From Actinomycetota bacterium (GTDB lineage Bacteria > Actinomycetota > Thermoleophilia > Gaiellales > Gaiellaceae), in NCBI GenBank assembly GCA_005885565.1, contig VAXK01000127.1:1-6340 (forward strand): a stretch of DNA of 6,340 bases, written 5' to 3'. Below, piece after piece: positions 5,830 through 6,340 of this stretch. A program made the position numbers and the translations under genes. How positions within the stretch are numbered: the first letter of the stretch is position 1; every line of letters starts with the position of its first letter. The notes under the pieces were generated by a model. It made no database searches and was not told where the DNA came from. It saw only the letters and a list, made by a program, of their open reading frames with translations.

Positions 5830-6125
5830 GCTTCGACGCGCACGTCCGCCGTGCGCTCGACGCGCTTCCGCCCGACCTCGCCCGCGGCCTCGAGAACGTC
5901 GCCGTCGTCGTCGAGGACGAGAACCCGGACGACCCGCATCTCCTCGGGCTCTACCAGAGCGGCGACTACGGCCCGCACACGGTCACGATCTACCGCCGGC
6001 CGCTCGAGGAGGCGTTTCACGACCCTGAGGAGCTGGAACGCGAGATCCGGGTCACCGTCCTCCACGAGCTCGGCCACTACTTCGGGCTCGACGAGGACCG
6101 GCTGGCCGAGCTGGGTTATGACTGA
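5826..6125 (+). CDS. Minimal zincin metallopeptidase (Zincin_1/PF06262-like)
   Basis: The 99-residue protein matches the short 'metallopeptidase family' zincins of actinobacteria. The zinc motif HELGHYFGLDED spans residues 80-91 (His80, Glu81, His84), with Asp89 or a nearby acidic residue as the possible third ligand. It is preceded by the family-like segments VAVVVEDENP (25-34), GLYQSGDYGPHTVTIYRRPL (41-60) and an acidic helix (EELEREIRVTVL, 68-79). The C-terminus ends soon after the motif with ELGYD, as is usual in this family. There is no signal peptide or membrane segment. The ATG at 5826 overlaps the rhomboid stop (ATGA), so it is the third gene of the argF operon. Substrates of this family are poorly known. 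The family is clear; proteolytic activity is assumed from the intact HExxH. Confidence 0.9.
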   Translation: MSFDAHVRRALDALPPDLARGLENVAVVVEDENPDDPHLLGLYQSGDYGPHTVTIYRRPLEEAFHDPEELEREIRVTVLHELGHYFGLDEDRLAELGYD

Positions 6126-6161
6126 GGAATGTGGGCACGCCTCCGGCCGTTGGAAGACGAC

Positions 6162-6340
6162 ATGAGAACGATCGACGAGATCCACGCCGACATCGAGCGT
6201 GGGAACGAGGAACGCCACGAGCTGTGGCACCTGCTGTCCGAGGCCTACGACCCGCAGGTCGCCGCCGAGATCAAGGCCGTCGACAAGCGCCTCGAGGCGC
6301 TGTGGGCCGAGCACCGGCAGACCCGCGCGACGCTCCGCTT
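6162..6340 (+). CDS. Hypothetical charged helical protein, 3'-truncated by window edge
   Basis: The first 59 residues of a protein that runs off the window are visible. It begins MRTIDEIHADIERGNEERHE and is rich in Glu, Arg, Ala and Leu with regularly spaced hydrophobics, predicting two long helices (about 3-26 and 31-58) broken near YDP, probably a helical hairpin or short coiled coil. The ATG is favoured because GGAAG at 6152-6156 sits five bases upstream as a ribosome-binding site, the clearest one in the window. An in-frame TTG at 6150 is possible but less likely. The gap after the zincin stop is 36 bases, so it may belong to the same operon. No domain or function was recognised. Confidence 0.68.
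   Translation, partial: MRTIDEIHADIERGNEERHELWHLLSEAYDPQVAAEIKAVDKRLEALWAEHRQTRATLR

Noticed and set aside
5899..5911. Short GTC/GTCG repeats (also near 1966)
   Set aside because: They are runs of Val and Asp codons in real proteins produced by codon bias, not a DNA repeat element.

Overview
The window is a densely packed, very GC-rich bacterial segment (roughly 70% G+C by eye, with nearly every third codon position G or C). The gene set, the leaderless-style starts and the protein style fit a high-GC actinobacterium, most likely the Thermoleophilia/Gaiellales type known from soil and metagenomes. That placement is inference. No tRNA, rRNA, CRISPR array or insertion sequence was seen.

Layout, left to right. 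(1) Bases 1-1206, +: the C-terminal 401 residues of an M3-like zinc peptidase whose 5' end lies outside the window. (2) After a 44-base gap carrying a TAnnnT box six bases before the ATG, a + strand pair overlapping by four bases: a COG2403-type P-loop protein of the family annotated as 'cyclic 2,3-diphosphoglycerate synthetase' (1251-2594), then carbamate kinase (2591-3487). (3) A - strand island: a macro-domain protein (3477-3968) that overlaps the carbamate kinase gene tail to tail by 11 bases. Upstream of it lies a 224-base stretch holding a strong hairpin, a 13-bp inverted repeat and a short coding-like segment with no ordinary start codon at its 5' edge. (4) A + strand operon starting divergently at 4193: ornithine carbamoyltransferase (argF), a rhomboid intramembrane protease and a minimal zincin metallopeptidase, each overlapping the next by four bases (GTGA, ATGA). 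(5) From 6162 to the window end: the start of a small charged helical protein of unknown function.

How they may work together. Carbamate kinase and ornithine carbamoyltransferase both handle carbamoyl phosphate, the first linking it to ATP and the second to citrulline/ornithine. The COG2403 protein is translationally coupled to carbamate kinase, so its unproven reaction may belong to the same nitrogen or energy metabolism. No arginine deiminase is visible. The rhomboid and zincin are co-transcribed with argF by geometry only; a functional link is not evident. The most unusual part is the macro-domain island inserted between the two carbamoyl-phosphate genes, together with its structured upstream region.
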